From assembly GCA_041576015.1 (NCBI GenBank), contig JBFGLT010000026.1:1-24914 (forward strand): 24,914 bases of DNA, given 5' to 3'. A program made the translations under genes and the position numbers. Positions 7,995-16,131 of this stretch are shown one piece after another (within the stretch, counting starts at the first letter, position 1; each line of letters begins with the position of its first letter). Under the pieces are notes generated by a model. That model was not told where the DNA came from. It ran no database searches and was given only the letters and a program-made list of their open reading frames with translations. Source of the DNA: JABDIY01 sp041576015 (lineage in GTDB: Bacteria; Actinomycetota; Acidimicrobiia; Acidimicrobiales; SZUA-35).

Positions 7995-8902
7995 CAGGTC
8001 GATCCGACTCCCAGTTCCTCGGCGTAGCGGGTACGGCAGCCCGGATTGCAGAACCAGTAGTCGTCGCCGTCGTGATGGAGGTGAGGTGTCGTCGGAGTAA
8101 TGGTGACGGTCATGTTGCAGACCGGATCGACGGCGGTGGTTGGCACCGGCGGCGAGTCGGACTTCGGTGGCCCGAGGCCCTCGAGACGGACCGCTTTCAC
8201 CACGTCGGCGAGGATCGAGAGGGCGATCTCCTCGGCGGTTCTGGCACCGATCCAGATGCCGACCGGGGAATGGACGGCCCGGATCTCCTCGTCGTTGAGG
8301 GCCATGCCGTCGAGCACCGCACGACCCCGCCGCTGGCTGGCGACCAGACCGATGAAGCCTACACCGGCGTCGAGGGCGGCCCGGATGGTCGCCTCCTCGT
8401 TGCGCCCGTGACTGGCCACGATCACCGCCGATGGGGTCTGTTCGGCGCCGGGCAGCGAATCGGGCGAGGTCGTGATCGCATAGCCGAGCGATGCCCCCAG
8501 GGTGGCGAGGGCATCGGCTATCGGGGTGTTGCCGACGACGGTGATGCTCGTCGCCGGGATCATCGGTTGGAGGTAGATCTCCAACGCCCCGCCGCTGAGG
8601 CAGGGGTTGACGGTCGTCAGGGCGCCAGACGTGGCCGGGAACTCGTCGCTGTCCTCGGGAAGGATACGAAGGAGCAGCGCCTCGCCCGACTTGAGCACGT
8701 CCAGCGCCGCCGTGCGGACCGAACCCTCGGCGCACTGCCCGCCGATGAACCCTTCGATGGAACCGTCGGGGAGAACCACCGCGGCATCTCCCGGGCGGAC
8801 CGACGTGGGGCACTGAGCCCGCACCACGGTCGCCTGCACGAAGGGGCGCCGTTGCTGCACCAGCTCGCCCACCCGGTCTGCGATGCGATGTGCGTTGATC
8901 AT
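7994..8902 (-). CDS. XdhC/CoxF-like molybdenum enzyme maturation protein with C-terminal YHS domain
   Basis: XdhC-family proteins bind molybdenum cofactor, help its sulfuration and insert it into xanthine-dehydrogenase-type enzymes; CoxF and CoxI are the cox relatives. The 302-residue protein has an N-terminal XdhC/CoxI domain (VVLPDGSIEGFIGGQCAEGS), a Rossmann-like second domain (ITVVGNTPIADALATLGASLG, VIVASHGRNEEATIRAAL, GFIGLVASQRRG) and a C-terminal YHS-type metal-binding segment from residue 258, with VDPVCNM (Cys262) and FCNPGC (Cys285, Cys289). Start ATG 8902 is set by GGAGGAG at 8908-8914, five bases upstream. TAGCAT at 8939-8944 in the 91-base gap behind coxL could serve as a separate -10 box. 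Confidence 0.9.
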   Translation of the reverse strand: MINAHRIADRVGELVQQRRPFVQATVVRAQCPTSVRPGDAAVVLPDGSIEGFIGGQCAEGSVRTAALDVLKSGEALLLRILPEDSDEFPATSGALTTVNPCLSGGALEIYLQPMIPATSITVVGNTPIADALATLGASLGYAITTSPDSLPGAEQTPSAVIVASHGRNEEATIRAALDAGVGFIGLVASQRRGRAVLDGMALNDEEIRAVHSPVGIWIGARTAEEIALSILADVVKAVRLEGLGPPKSDSPPVPTTAVDPVCNMTVTITPTTPHLHHDGDDYWFCNPGCRTRYAEELGVGST

Positions 8903-8993
8903 GTCTGCTCCTCCACGGTACGTGGCCACCCCATGTCGATGCTAGGCAAGCCGGGGAGGGCGCGGGCCGCAGGGGTCACCACCCGCCTACGGT

Positions 8994-11399
8994 CTAGATC
9001 GGCGGGGTGTGGTTGCCCTGCATGGTCTCCCACACCCGGCTGGGTGTGAGAGGCATGTCGGCGTGGCGGATCCCGAACGGCTTGAGGGCGTCGACCACGG
9101 CGTTGACCACCGCCGGCGGTGACCCGACCGTCGCCGACTCACCGATGCCTTTGGCCCCGATCGGATGGTGAGGCGACGGTGTCACCGTGTGGCCGGTCTC
9201 CCAGTCGGGAACCTCCATGGCGGTCGGGATCAGGTAGTCCATCAGCGACCCGGCAAGGCAGTTGCCGTCCTCGTCGAAGCTGATCATCTGCATGAGCGCC
9301 ATCCCCACCCCATCGGTGAGACCACCGTGCACCTGTCCCTCGATGATCATCGGGTTGATCTGTGTGCCGCAATCGTCGACCGCCACGAAGCGACGAACCT
9401 TGACCTCCGCCGTGCCCGGGTCGATGTCGACCACGCAGATGTAGGCACCGAACGGGTAGGTGAGGTTTGACGGGTTGTAGCAGATCTGGGCCTCGAGGCC
9501 GCCCTCGACGCCCTCGGGTAGATCGCCGGCTCCGTGCGCCTTCATGGCGATGTCCTGGATCGTGACCGACTTGCTCGGATCGCCCTTCACGTGGAACGAG
9601 CCCTTGTCCCACTCGAGGTCGGTGACGTTCACCTCCAACATCCCGGATGCGATGATCTGGGCCTTGTCCCGCACCTTGCGGGACACCAGCGCGGCGGCCG
9701 CCCCCGACACCGGGGTCGACCGGCTGCCGTAAGTGCCGAGACCGAAGGGCGTGTTGTCGGTGTCGCCGTGGACCACCTCGATGTCGTCGGGCGGGATGCC
9801 GATCTCCTCGGCAACGATCTGGGCGAACGTCGTCTCGTGCCCCTGACCCTGGGTCTTCACACTCAGCCGTACCACCGCCTTGCCGGTCGGGTGGATTCGA
9901 AGCTCGCAACCGTCGGCCATGCCGAGGCCGAGGATGTCCATGTCCTTGCGGGGACCGGCGCCCACGGCCTCGGTGAAGAACGCGATGCCGATGCCCATGA
10001 GCTCACCCCGGGCCCGCTTCTCGGCCTGCTCCCGCCGAAGCTCCTCGTACCCGGCCATCGCCATCGCCTTGCGCATCGTCGGTTCGTAGTCGCCCGAGTC
10101 GTACACCCACCCGGTCTTGGTCTCGTAGGGGAATTGGTCGGGCTGAATGAAGTTCCTCAGACGTAGCTCGGCCGGGTCCATGTCGAGTTCGTGGGCGAGC
10201 ACGTCGACCATCCGCTCGACCAGATACACGGCTTCGGTGATGCGGAACGAGCACGCGTAGGCGACTCCGCCCGGCGCCTTGTTCGTGTAGACGGCGTCCA
10301 TGTTGCAGAACGCCGCCTCGAGGTCGTAGCTGCCGGTGAACACGCCGAAGAACCCGGCCGGGTACTTCGTCGGGGCGGCCACCCCGTTGAAGGCGCCATG
10401 GTCGGCGAGCACGTTGGTGCGCACGGCACGGATCTTGCCGTCCCGGGAGGCGGCGATCTCACCGATCATGATGTAATCGCGGGCGAAGCCGGTGCTGACC
10501 AGGTTCTCGGTGCGGTCCTCGGCCCACTTCACCGGCTTGCCGATCAGGAGCGATGCGACGATCGCGCACACATAGCCGGGATAGATCGGCACCTTGCCGC
10601 CGAATCCGCCGCCGATGTCGGGGGCGACGATGCGGATCTTGTGCTCGGGAAGACCGGCGACGAGGGCGTACACCGTGCGGTGGGCGTGCGGAGCCTGGGT
10701 GGTCGAGTAGAGGGTCAGCTTCCCGCTGATCGGGTCGAGGTCGGCGATGCAGGCGCAGGTCTCCATCGGAGCGGGGTGGACCCGCGGGTAGATGATCTCC
10801 TGCTTCACCACCACCTCGGCGTCGTCGAACACCCGCTGGGTCTCGTCGGCGTCGCCGGTCTGCCAGTTGAAGACGTGGTTGGTGGTCTTGCCTTCCAGGT
10901 CGTCGCGGATCAGCGGCGCATCTGGATCGAGGGCTGTGCGGACGTCGATCACCGGGTCGAGCGGCTCGTACTCGACATCGATCAGCTCGAGCGCGTCCCG
11001 GGCCGAGTACCGATCGAGGGCCACCACGAAGGCGACCTCCTGATGTTGGAATCGAACCTTGTCGGTGGCGAGGACGGCCTGGACGTCATTGGACAGGGTC
11101 GGCATCCACGCCAGGCCGTGCTCGGCGAGCATGGCGCCGGTCACGACGGCGGTCACCTTGGGATGGGCCTCGGCGGCCGAGGTGTCGATCGACAGGATCT
11201 TGGCGTGGGCGTAGGGGCTGCGCAGGATGGCCATGTGCAACATGCCCGGCAGGGTGATGTCGTCGACGTACTGACCCTTGCCTCGCACGAAGCGCGGGTC
11301 CTCCTTTCGCAGCATGCGGCCGAATCCGACCGGCTTGTGGTCGTTGAGGTTGTTGTCCGGCGTTGGGACCTGGTTGGTGTTCTCGTCGACGACGGTCAT
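8994..11399 (-). CDS. coxL: Form I CO dehydrogenase large subunit (Mo-Cu)
   Basis: CoxL oxidises CO to CO2 at a Mo-S-Cu centre. The 801-residue protein has the family layout: an N-terminal GFGRMLRKEDPRFVRGKGQY, GGGFGGKVPIYPG, the active-site loop AYACSFR with copper-ligand Cys383, TQGQGHETTFAQI, and late KGIGESATVGSP with catalytic Glu754. The AYxCSFR loop marks form I, true CO dehydrogenases; form II enzymes carry AYRGAGR. ATG 11399 overlaps the coxS stop (ATGA) and follows AAGGGAG. Electrons pass through the CoxS clusters and CoxM FAD. The product is expected to be cytoplasmic or at the inner membrane face. No coxG homologue is seen in the window. Confidence 0.97.
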   Translation of the reverse strand: MTVVDENTNQVPTPDNNLNDHKPVGFGRMLRKEDPRFVRGKGQYVDDITLPGMLHMAILRSPYAHAKILSIDTSAAEAHPKVTAVVTGAMLAEHGLAWMPTLSNDVQAVLATDKVRFQHQEVAFVVALDRYSARDALELIDVEYEPLDPVIDVRTALDPDAPLIRDDLEGKTTNHVFNWQTGDADETQRVFDDAEVVVKQEIIYPRVHPAPMETCACIADLDPISGKLTLYSTTQAPHAHRTVYALVAGLPEHKIRIVAPDIGGGFGGKVPIYPGYVCAIVASLLIGKPVKWAEDRTENLVSTGFARDYIMIGEIAASRDGKIRAVRTNVLADHGAFNGVAAPTKYPAGFFGVFTGSYDLEAAFCNMDAVYTNKAPGGVAYACSFRITEAVYLVERMVDVLAHELDMDPAELRLRNFIQPDQFPYETKTGWVYDSGDYEPTMRKAMAMAGYEELRREQAEKRARGELMGIGIAFFTEAVGAGPRKDMDILGLGMADGCELRIHPTGKAVVRLSVKTQGQGHETTFAQIVAEEIGIPPDDIEVVHGDTDNTPFGLGTYGSRSTPVSGAAAALVSRKVRDKAQIIASGMLEVNVTDLEWDKGSFHVKGDPSKSVTIQDIAMKAHGAGDLPEGVEGGLEAQICYNPSNLTYPFGAYICVVDIDPGTAEVKVRRFVAVDDCGTQINPMIIEGQVHGGLTDGVGMALMQMISFDEDGNCLAGSLMDYLIPTAMEVPDWETGHTVTPSPHHPIGAKGIGESATVGSPPAVVNAVVDALKPFGIRHADMPLTPSRVWETMQGNHTPPI

Positions 11400-11890
11400 G
11401 CCGGGCTCCCTTCGAGCGAAACGGAGGTTTCTCGTTCCTTGGCGGCCGCCCATTGGATCGACCTGATGATGGTGGAGTAGCCGGTGCACCGGCAGATCTG
11501 ACCGCTGATCGCCTCCCGGATCTCGGCCTCAGTGGGATCGTTGTTGCGGTCGAGCAACGCCCGGGCGGTCATCATCATGCCGGGCGTACAGAACCCGCAC
11601 TGGAGGCCGTGGCACTGGATGAATCCCTCTTGAACGGGATCGAGGCCACTGGGGCCCTCGAGGCCCTCGACGGTCCGGACCCGGTGGCCGCCGGCCATGG
11701 CGGCCAGGTGGGTGCAGCTCTTCACCGGTTCTTCGTCGACCCACACGACGCATGTGCCGCAGTTGGAGGTGTCGCACCCCCAGTGGGTGCCGGTCAGGCC
11801 GAGGTGGTCCCGCAGGTAGTGGACCAGAAGTGTGCGTGGCTCGATGTCCCGCGTGACGTCTTCACCGTTGACGTTGATGGTGACTTCCAT
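11396..11890 (-). CDS. coxS: CO dehydrogenase small subunit, two [2Fe-2S] clusters
   Basis: CoxS relays electrons from CoxL to the flavin of CoxM. The 164-residue protein shows the plant-type [2Fe-2S] motif GCDTSNCGTC with a later cysteine in VKSCTHLA, and the second all-helical cluster motif CHGLQCGFCTPGM plus ICRCTGY. Length and all eight cysteines are as expected for the family. Start ATG 11890 has AGGAGG shortly upstream, inside the end of coxM; only one base separates the coxM stop from this start. The stop overlaps the coxL start. Confidence 0.97.
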   Translation of the reverse strand: MEVTINVNGEDVTRDIEPRTLLVHYLRDHLGLTGTHWGCDTSNCGTCVVWVDEEPVKSCTHLAAMAGGHRVRTVEGLEGPSGLDPVQEGFIQCHGLQCGFCTPGMMMTARALLDRNNDPTEAEIREAISGQICRCTGYSTIIRSIQWAAAKERETSVSLEGSPA

Positions 11891-11891
11891 G

Positions 11892-12770
11892 TCAGGCCTC
11901 CTGTCCTGTGGCTCGGGCGACCGCCTTGCGAAGGGAGCGGATGGTGAGCTCCTTGGCCAGGTGGGTCTTGTAGGCAGCGGTGCCGCGCGTGTCGGTTGTG
12001 GGCGAGGCGTTGTCGGCAGCGATCTGCCCGACCCGTGCGTAGAGGTCCTCCGAGGGTGGCTGACCCCGTAGGGCGTCGGAGATCGGCTGGACGTTGGTGA
12101 GGTTGGGACCGACGGCGCACAGCCCGACCCGGCCGTCGGCGATGGTGTCGCCGTTCATGGTGACCGCCGCCCCGGCCGATGCCACGGCCCAGTCGCCGGC
12201 TCGGCGCTCCACCTTGTGGTAGGCGCTGGAGGAGTTCGGCCGGACGGGGAACCGGACCTCGGTCAGCATCTCGCCGTCGCCGACCGCCGTCTCGTACGGG
12301 CCTTGGTGGAAGTCGTGCATCTCGACGACCCGCTCGCCCGACGTGTTCCGGATGACGCATTTGGCTTCGAGGGCGTCGCAGACGGCGCTGAGATCCTCGG
12401 CCGGATCGGCCTGACAGAGCGAGCCGCCCAGGGTGCCACGATTGCGGACGACCGGATCGGCGATGACCTTCTCGGCGTCCCGGAATATGGGAAAGACCTC
12501 GGCCAGCCCGTCGTGTTCGAGCAGCTGCTGGTGTCGAGTGAGGGCCCCGATGCGGACCTCGGTGTCGGTGATGGTGATGTACTGGAGTTCGTCGACGAGA
12601 TCGTTGATGTCGATGAGGTACTCCGGCATGGCCAGCCGCAGCTTCATCATCGGGATCAGACTGTGCCCTCCGGCCACAACGCGCGCTTCGTCGCCCAGTC
12701 GCTCGAGGAGCGATATGGCGTGATCCACGCTGGTGGCCCGTTCGTATTCAAACGGCGCTGGTACCTGCAT
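11892..12770 (-). CDS. coxM: CO dehydrogenase medium subunit, FAD-binding
   Basis: CoxM holds FAD and hands electrons to the respiratory chain. The 292-residue protein has the two flavin motifs of this family, AGGHSLIPMMKLR (near residues 33-45) and TLGGSLCQADP (near residues 112-122), followed by the C-terminal CO-dehydrogenase flavoprotein domain (YHKVERRAGDWAVASAGAAV). It is the first gene of the cox operon. ATG 12770 follows AAAGGG. Upstream, a TTGACA on the minus strand (12827-12832) is followed after 18 bases by CCTGAT (12803-12808), a candidate promoter. The LysR-type regulator on the other strand is the likely controller. Confidence 0.96.
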   Translation of the reverse strand: MQVPAPFEYERATSVDHAISLLERLGDEARVVAGGHSLIPMMKLRLAMPEYLIDINDLVDELQYITITDTEVRIGALTRHQQLLEHDGLAEVFPIFRDAEKVIADPVVRNRGTLGGSLCQADPAEDLSAVCDALEAKCVIRNTSGERVVEMHDFHQGPYETAVGDGEMLTEVRFPVRPNSSSAYHKVERRAGDWAVASAGAAVTMNGDTIADGRVGLCAVGPNLTNVQPISDALRGQPPSEDLYARVGQIAADNASPTTDTRGTAAYKTHLAKELTIRSLRKAVARATGQEA

Positions 12771-12928
12771 CTCAACCCTTTCTCCGTCGCCGGTGTGGCC
12801 CCATCAGGCCACGTCGAGCCTGTATGTGTCAACGGTCACTTCACGGTTCGCTGAAGTCGGTCGGGGTGTGCTGTAGTGGCAGAGGTGGGAAGGGCACAGA
12901 CCCCCCTGATCGGAGGGGAGCAGGCGCT
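12771..12928. promoter_or_regulatory. Divergent coxM / LysR control region with two dyads
   Basis: This 158-bp gap has two perfect dyads. GTGGCC-N6-GGCCAC at 12795-12812 overlaps the candidate coxM -10 (CCTGAT, 12803-12808). ACTTCA-N8-TGAAGT at 12838-12857 lies just upstream of the candidate coxM -35 (TTGACA, 12827-12832) and would be centred about 52 bases before the predicted start point, where LysR activators usually bind. The LysR gene has a strong ribosome site at 12912-12920. The roles of the dyads are inferred. Confidence 0.5.
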
Positions 12929-13885
12929 GTGACGCCGACCCAACTGCGGGCCTACGTGGCCGTCGTGAAACACGGGGCATCCAAGAGCGCCGCCGTCGAG
13001 CTCGGTGTGAGCGAGGCGGCGATCAGCAACCACATCGGGGCACTCCGGCGCGAGCTCGACGACACGCTGTTCCGCAGGACCGTCGACGGTCTGGTCTTCA
13101 CCCCCGGCGGACTGCGTCTGGCCACCCGATCGGTCGAGCTGCTCGGTCTCCAGGAGCAGACCCGCGCCGAGGTGCACGCCGCCGCCGACGGACAGCGCCT
13201 GCTCCGGCTCGCTGTGTCCTCGTTGTTCGCCGAGTACTCGGCTCCCGGTCTGATCCAGTTGTTCACGACCAGGGCCAACGACCTCCGGGTGGAGCTGGCG
13301 GTTCACGGTGCCGGTGAGTTCACCGACCTCCTCGCCGGGCGTCGCACCGACCTGGCGATCGGGCCGGCCGTGGGCGAGCTCCAACGAGAGCTTCACAGCG
13401 TGCCGTTCGTGCGGTACCAGCTCGTCCCCGTCGTCGCTGCTCGTTACCGTCTGGCCGGCCGCCGGCTGCATCCCGCCGATGCGGCGGCACACATGTGGCT
13501 CCTCGGGCCTGCGGCGGTTGAGACCGGTGGTGTCGTCCACCGTCTGCTCGGCTCGCTGGGCGTGCCCGAGCGGCGTCAACTCGTATTCCAGAGCGGTGAG
13601 GCGGCGCTGGCCGAGGCCAGGACCGGCAGCGGCATCGCCTTCGCTCTGGCCCATCGGGTGACGGGTGAGCTCCGGGAACAGAAACTGGCGACCGTCGACA
13701 TCCCCGGCCACGGGGTCCACGGCACCTGGACCGCGTACGGGGTCGACCGGCAGGCGCTGACCCCGGCCGCCGCCGAGCTACTGCGGTTCGTGTCCACCCC
13801 CCGGGCGATGCAAGCGACGCTGTCCGGCTCGGCAGCCCACATCTCCCGGTTTCGCCCCAGCGTGCACGTGACGCTGTGGTCCTGA
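12929..13885 (+). CDS. LysR-type transcriptional regulator, probable cox regulator
   Basis: The 318-residue protein has the N-terminal LysR winged helix-turn-helix (TQLRAYVAVVKHGASKSAAV, GVSEAAISNHIGALRRELDDTLFRR) and a periplasmic-binding-like effector domain (LRLAVSSLFAEYSAPGLIQL, DLLAGRRTDLAIGPAV, ARTGSGIAFALAHRV). Start: GTG 12929, because GGAGGGGAG at 12912-12920 lies 8 bases upstream and the protein then begins as LysR proteins do; the upstream ATG at 12824 would add 35 low-complexity residues. It is divergent from coxM and so likely controls CO dehydrogenase; the ligand is unknown. A 10-bp palindrome CTGGGCCCAG (13886-13895) follows the stop. Confidence 0.88.
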   Translation: MTPTQLRAYVAVVKHGASKSAAVELGVSEAAISNHIGALRRELDDTLFRRTVDGLVFTPGGLRLATRSVELLGLQEQTRAEVHAAADGQRLLRLAVSSLFAEYSAPGLIQLFTTRANDLRVELAVHGAGEFTDLLAGRRTDLAIGPAVGELQRELHSVPFVRYQLVPVVAARYRLAGRRLHPADAAAHMWLLGPAAVETGGVVHRLLGSLGVPERRQLVFQSGEAALAEARTGSGIAFALAHRVTGELREQKLATVDIPGHGVHGTWTAYGVDRQALTPAAAELLRFVSTPRAMQATLSGSAAHISRFRPSVHVTLWS

Positions 13886-14004
13886 CTGGGCCCAGACCGG
13901 CGAAGTTGTGGCATCCACCTCCACGACCCGTGGTTGCTCGCTGACCGCTGGCGCCGATCGTAGCCCCGCGCTGGCGAACGAACGCCCGCCGGGCCGAGCC
14001 CGAC
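13886..14004 (+). terminator. Possible terminator zone behind the LysR gene
   Basis: The palindrome CTGGGCCCAG at 13886-13895 starts right after the stop codon, and CCACG-ACC-CGTGG at 13921-13933 can form a 5-bp hairpin. Neither has a T-tract, so intrinsic termination is uncertain. I see no gene in this stretch. Confidence 0.25.
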
Positions 14005-14054
14005 CGAGGCAAACGTAGACCTGACCCCAACGAGGCAAACGTAGACCTGACCCC
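14005..14054 (-). repeat. Tandem pair of the 24-bp gene-end repeat, behind the methyltransferase-like gene
   Basis: Two identical 24-base copies (14005-14028 and 14031-14054) with a 26-base period. They equal the copies at 5536-5559 and 5879-5902. Read in the direction of the gene at 14060-14515, the array begins 5 bases after its stop codon. Confidence 0.9.
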
Positions 14055-14059
14055 AACGA

Positions 14060-14515
14060 TCAGCGCAGGCGCGGGAGAAAGCGGGGGACGACGGCGGCGT
14101 AGGCGAGGTATTCGGGGTAGTGGCGGGCCAGGCGGGACTCCTCCCAGCGCGCCTTGACGTTGAAGAAGACGATCGTGAGCACACCGATCGCGGCACGGAC
14201 GAAGCTCCCCGACCCCAGGCTGATGCCGGCGACGATGGCCATCACACCGGTGTAGATGGGGTGGCGCATGAAGGCGTACAGCCCGGCCGTCTGCAGCCGG
14301 CCGTCCGGCAGCGGTACCGGGTTGGGGGTGAGTGACCGGCCGAGACCGAACGTACCCGCCACCAGCAGCAGGAAGCCAACGATGTTGAGCGCCAGCGCCA
14401 CGCCCCGCAGCCATCCGGGCCGGGACCAGTCGTCACCCCCGGGGAGAAGAAGCACGAGAGCGAGCAGGACGATCTGGACGCCGACGAAGGCCCAGCCCAT
14501 GCGGGAGTCGTTCAT
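14060..14515 (-). CDS. Isoprenylcysteine carboxyl methyltransferase-like membrane protein
   Basis: A 151-residue integral membrane protein with about four hydrophobic segments (VGVQIVLLALVLLLPGG, GVALALNIVGFLLLVAGTFGL, VMAIVAGISLG, AAIGVLTIVFFNVKA). The SAM-binding signature of the ICMT/PEMT superfamily is clear: GLYAFMRHPIYTG, then KARWEESRLARHYPEYLAY and VPRFLP at the end. The substrate cannot be told; bacterial members are rarely characterised and methylate small molecules or lipids. Start ATG 14515; TGCACT 7 bases upstream resembles the leaderless box but lacks the TA. It is divergent from tldD with a 170-bp gap in which I see nothing besides the tldD promoter. Confidence 0.82.
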   Translation of the reverse strand: MNDSRMGWAFVGVQIVLLALVLLLPGGDDWSRPGWLRGVALALNIVGFLLLVAGTFGLGRSLTPNPVPLPDGRLQTAGLYAFMRHPIYTGVMAIVAGISLGSGSFVRAAIGVLTIVFFNVKARWEESRLARHYPEYLAYAAVVPRFLPRLR

Positions 14516-14673
14516 CGGGCGGAGTGCAAGGAACCCGACCGGGCGGAGCCGATCGAGAGTCGGTCGGTGGAGTCGGCGTCGATTCTGGCCATCGAAGGCG
14601 ATCCTACGGGAAACCCGGCCGCCGGTGGGGCGAGATCACGACGGTTCCCGCTTTCGGATGGTGGGCGCACTAC

Positions 14674-14679
14674 TACGCT
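14674..14679 (+). promoter_or_regulatory. -10 box TACGCT of tldD
   Basis: TACGCT stands 6 bases before ATG 14686, and no Shine-Dalgarno is present. It is read as a leaderless promoter. Confidence 0.5.
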
Positions 14680-14685
14680 CGGGAC

Positions 14686-16131
14686 ATGACGGTCACGAAT
14701 GAGGTCACGCTCGAAGCGCGACTGCGAGAGCGCCTGCCCGACGATGTCGACTACGCCTCGGTGCGGCTCGTCGACGAGCGAGCCGAATCGTTGGTTGTCG
14801 AGCGCAATGTGCTGGGTCCCCCCAGCCTGCTGGTGGACATCGGAGTGATGTTCTCGATCTGGCAGGACGGCGGGCTGGGATATGGCGCGACCAATGATCT
14901 GACTGACGACGGCCTGGACGCCGCCGTCGAGGAGGCTCGCCGGTGGGCCCGGGCGACCGCCGGCATCGGGATGATCAGCGAGCCGCCGTTCGGTCATCCG
15001 GTCGGCACCTACGTCTCGCCTGTCGAGAAGGCGATCGACCCCGGGGCGATGCCCGAGCGCATCGAAATGCTCATGCTCCAGTCTCGGCGGATGGCGATCG
15101 ACGATCGGATCGTCGACTGGGCCGCCGGACTCGGCCACCGCGACGTCGATACGCTGCTGCTCACCTCGGACGGCGGCCGGGTTGCACAGCAGTTCCGATT
15201 CGTCTATCCCAGCCTGCGGGCGGTCGCCAACGAAGGCACCAACACCCAGATCCGCACCTTCGGACGCAACGCATTCTGTGGTCAGGGAGGCCTGGAGCTG
15301 CTCGACCGCTACGGATTCGGCGACGCCGCCCCCCGGCTCGCAGCCGAGGCTCTCGAGCTTCTCGACGCCCCCAACTGCCCCTCGGGCACGATGGACGTCA
15401 TCTTGGCCCCGGACCAGATGATCCTCCAGATCCACGAATCGATCGGCCATCCACTCGAGCTCGACCGGATCCTGGGCGACGAACGCAATTACGCCGGTAC
15501 CAGCTTTGTCACGACCGATATGTTCGGCTCGTTCCGCTACGGCTCGGACAAGCTGAACGTCACCTTCGATCCCACCGTGCCGGGCCAGCTCGCCAGCTAC
15601 GGGTTCGATGACGACGGCACCCCCGCCCAGCGGCAGTACCTGATCCAGGATGGCATCCTCGTCCGACCGCTCGGCGGGGCCGTGTCCAGTGCTCGGGCAG
15701 GGATCGACGGCGTGGCCAACAGCCGTGCCTGCTCGTGGAACCGGCCGCCGATCGACCGGATGGCCAACCTCAACGTGGAGCCGGGTGATCAGACCCTCGA
15801 GGAACTCATCGCATCGGTCGAGCGCGGGGTCTACCTCCAGACCAATAGCTCGTGGTCGATCGACGACTCCCGCAACAAGTTCCAGTTCTCCTGCGAATAC
15901 GGCCGGCTCATCGAGAACGGCGAGCTGACCACGACGGTGCGGAACCCGAGCTATCGGGGGATCTCGTCGAGCTTCTGGCGAAGCCTCGACGGTGTGGGCG
16001 ATGCCGGCACCTTCACGGTGATGGGCACACCCAACTGCGGCAAGGGGGAACTGAACCAGATGATCGGCACCGGTCACGCCTCGCCACCATGTCTGTTCCG
16101 CGACGTCGAGGTGTTCGGAGGCGAGGGATGA
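14686..16131 (+). CDS. tldD: TldD-type zinc metalloprotease
   Basis: TldD forms a heterodimer with TldE and degrades unfolded or modified peptides such as microcin and CcdA substrates. The 481-residue protein has the HExxxH zinc motif HESIGH (His250, Glu251, His255) and the late third ligand Cys451 in GTPNCGKGE. The family core is visible in FVTTDMFGSFRYGSDKLN and in NSRACSWNRPPIDRMANLNV. ATG 14686 is preferred over longer forms because TACGCT (14674-14679) precedes it by 6 bases and family similarity begins soon after. The stop overlaps the tldE start as ATGA. Its physiological substrate here is unknown; nothing peptide-like sits next to it. Confidence 0.93.
   Translation: MTVTNEVTLEARLRERLPDDVDYASVRLVDERAESLVVERNVLGPPSLLVDIGVMFSIWQDGGLGYGATNDLTDDGLDAAVEEARRWARATAGIGMISEPPFGHPVGTYVSPVEKAIDPGAMPERIEMLMLQSRRMAIDDRIVDWAAGLGHRDVDTLLLTSDGGRVAQQFRFVYPSLRAVANEGTNTQIRTFGRNAFCGQGGLELLDRYGFGDAAPRLAAEALELLDAPNCPSGTMDVILAPDQMILQIHESIGHPLELDRILGDERNYAGTSFVTTDMFGSFRYGSDKLNVTFDPTVPGQLASYGFDDDGTPAQRQYLIQDGILVRPLGGAVSSARAGIDGVANSRACSWNRPPIDRMANLNVEPGDQTLEELIASVERGVYLQTNSSWSIDDSRNKFQFSCEYGRLIENGELTTTVRNPSYRGISSSFWRSLDGVGDAGTFTVMGTPNCGKGELNQMIGTGHASPPCLFRDVEVFGGEG

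Noticed and set aside
10191..11480. Long plus-strand reading frame antisense to coxL
   Set aside because: Shadow of coxL codon bias; His/Asp/Val/Gly-rich composition without recognisable domains.
14005..14054. CRISPR array
   Set aside because: Only two repeat units with 2 bases between them and no cas genes.
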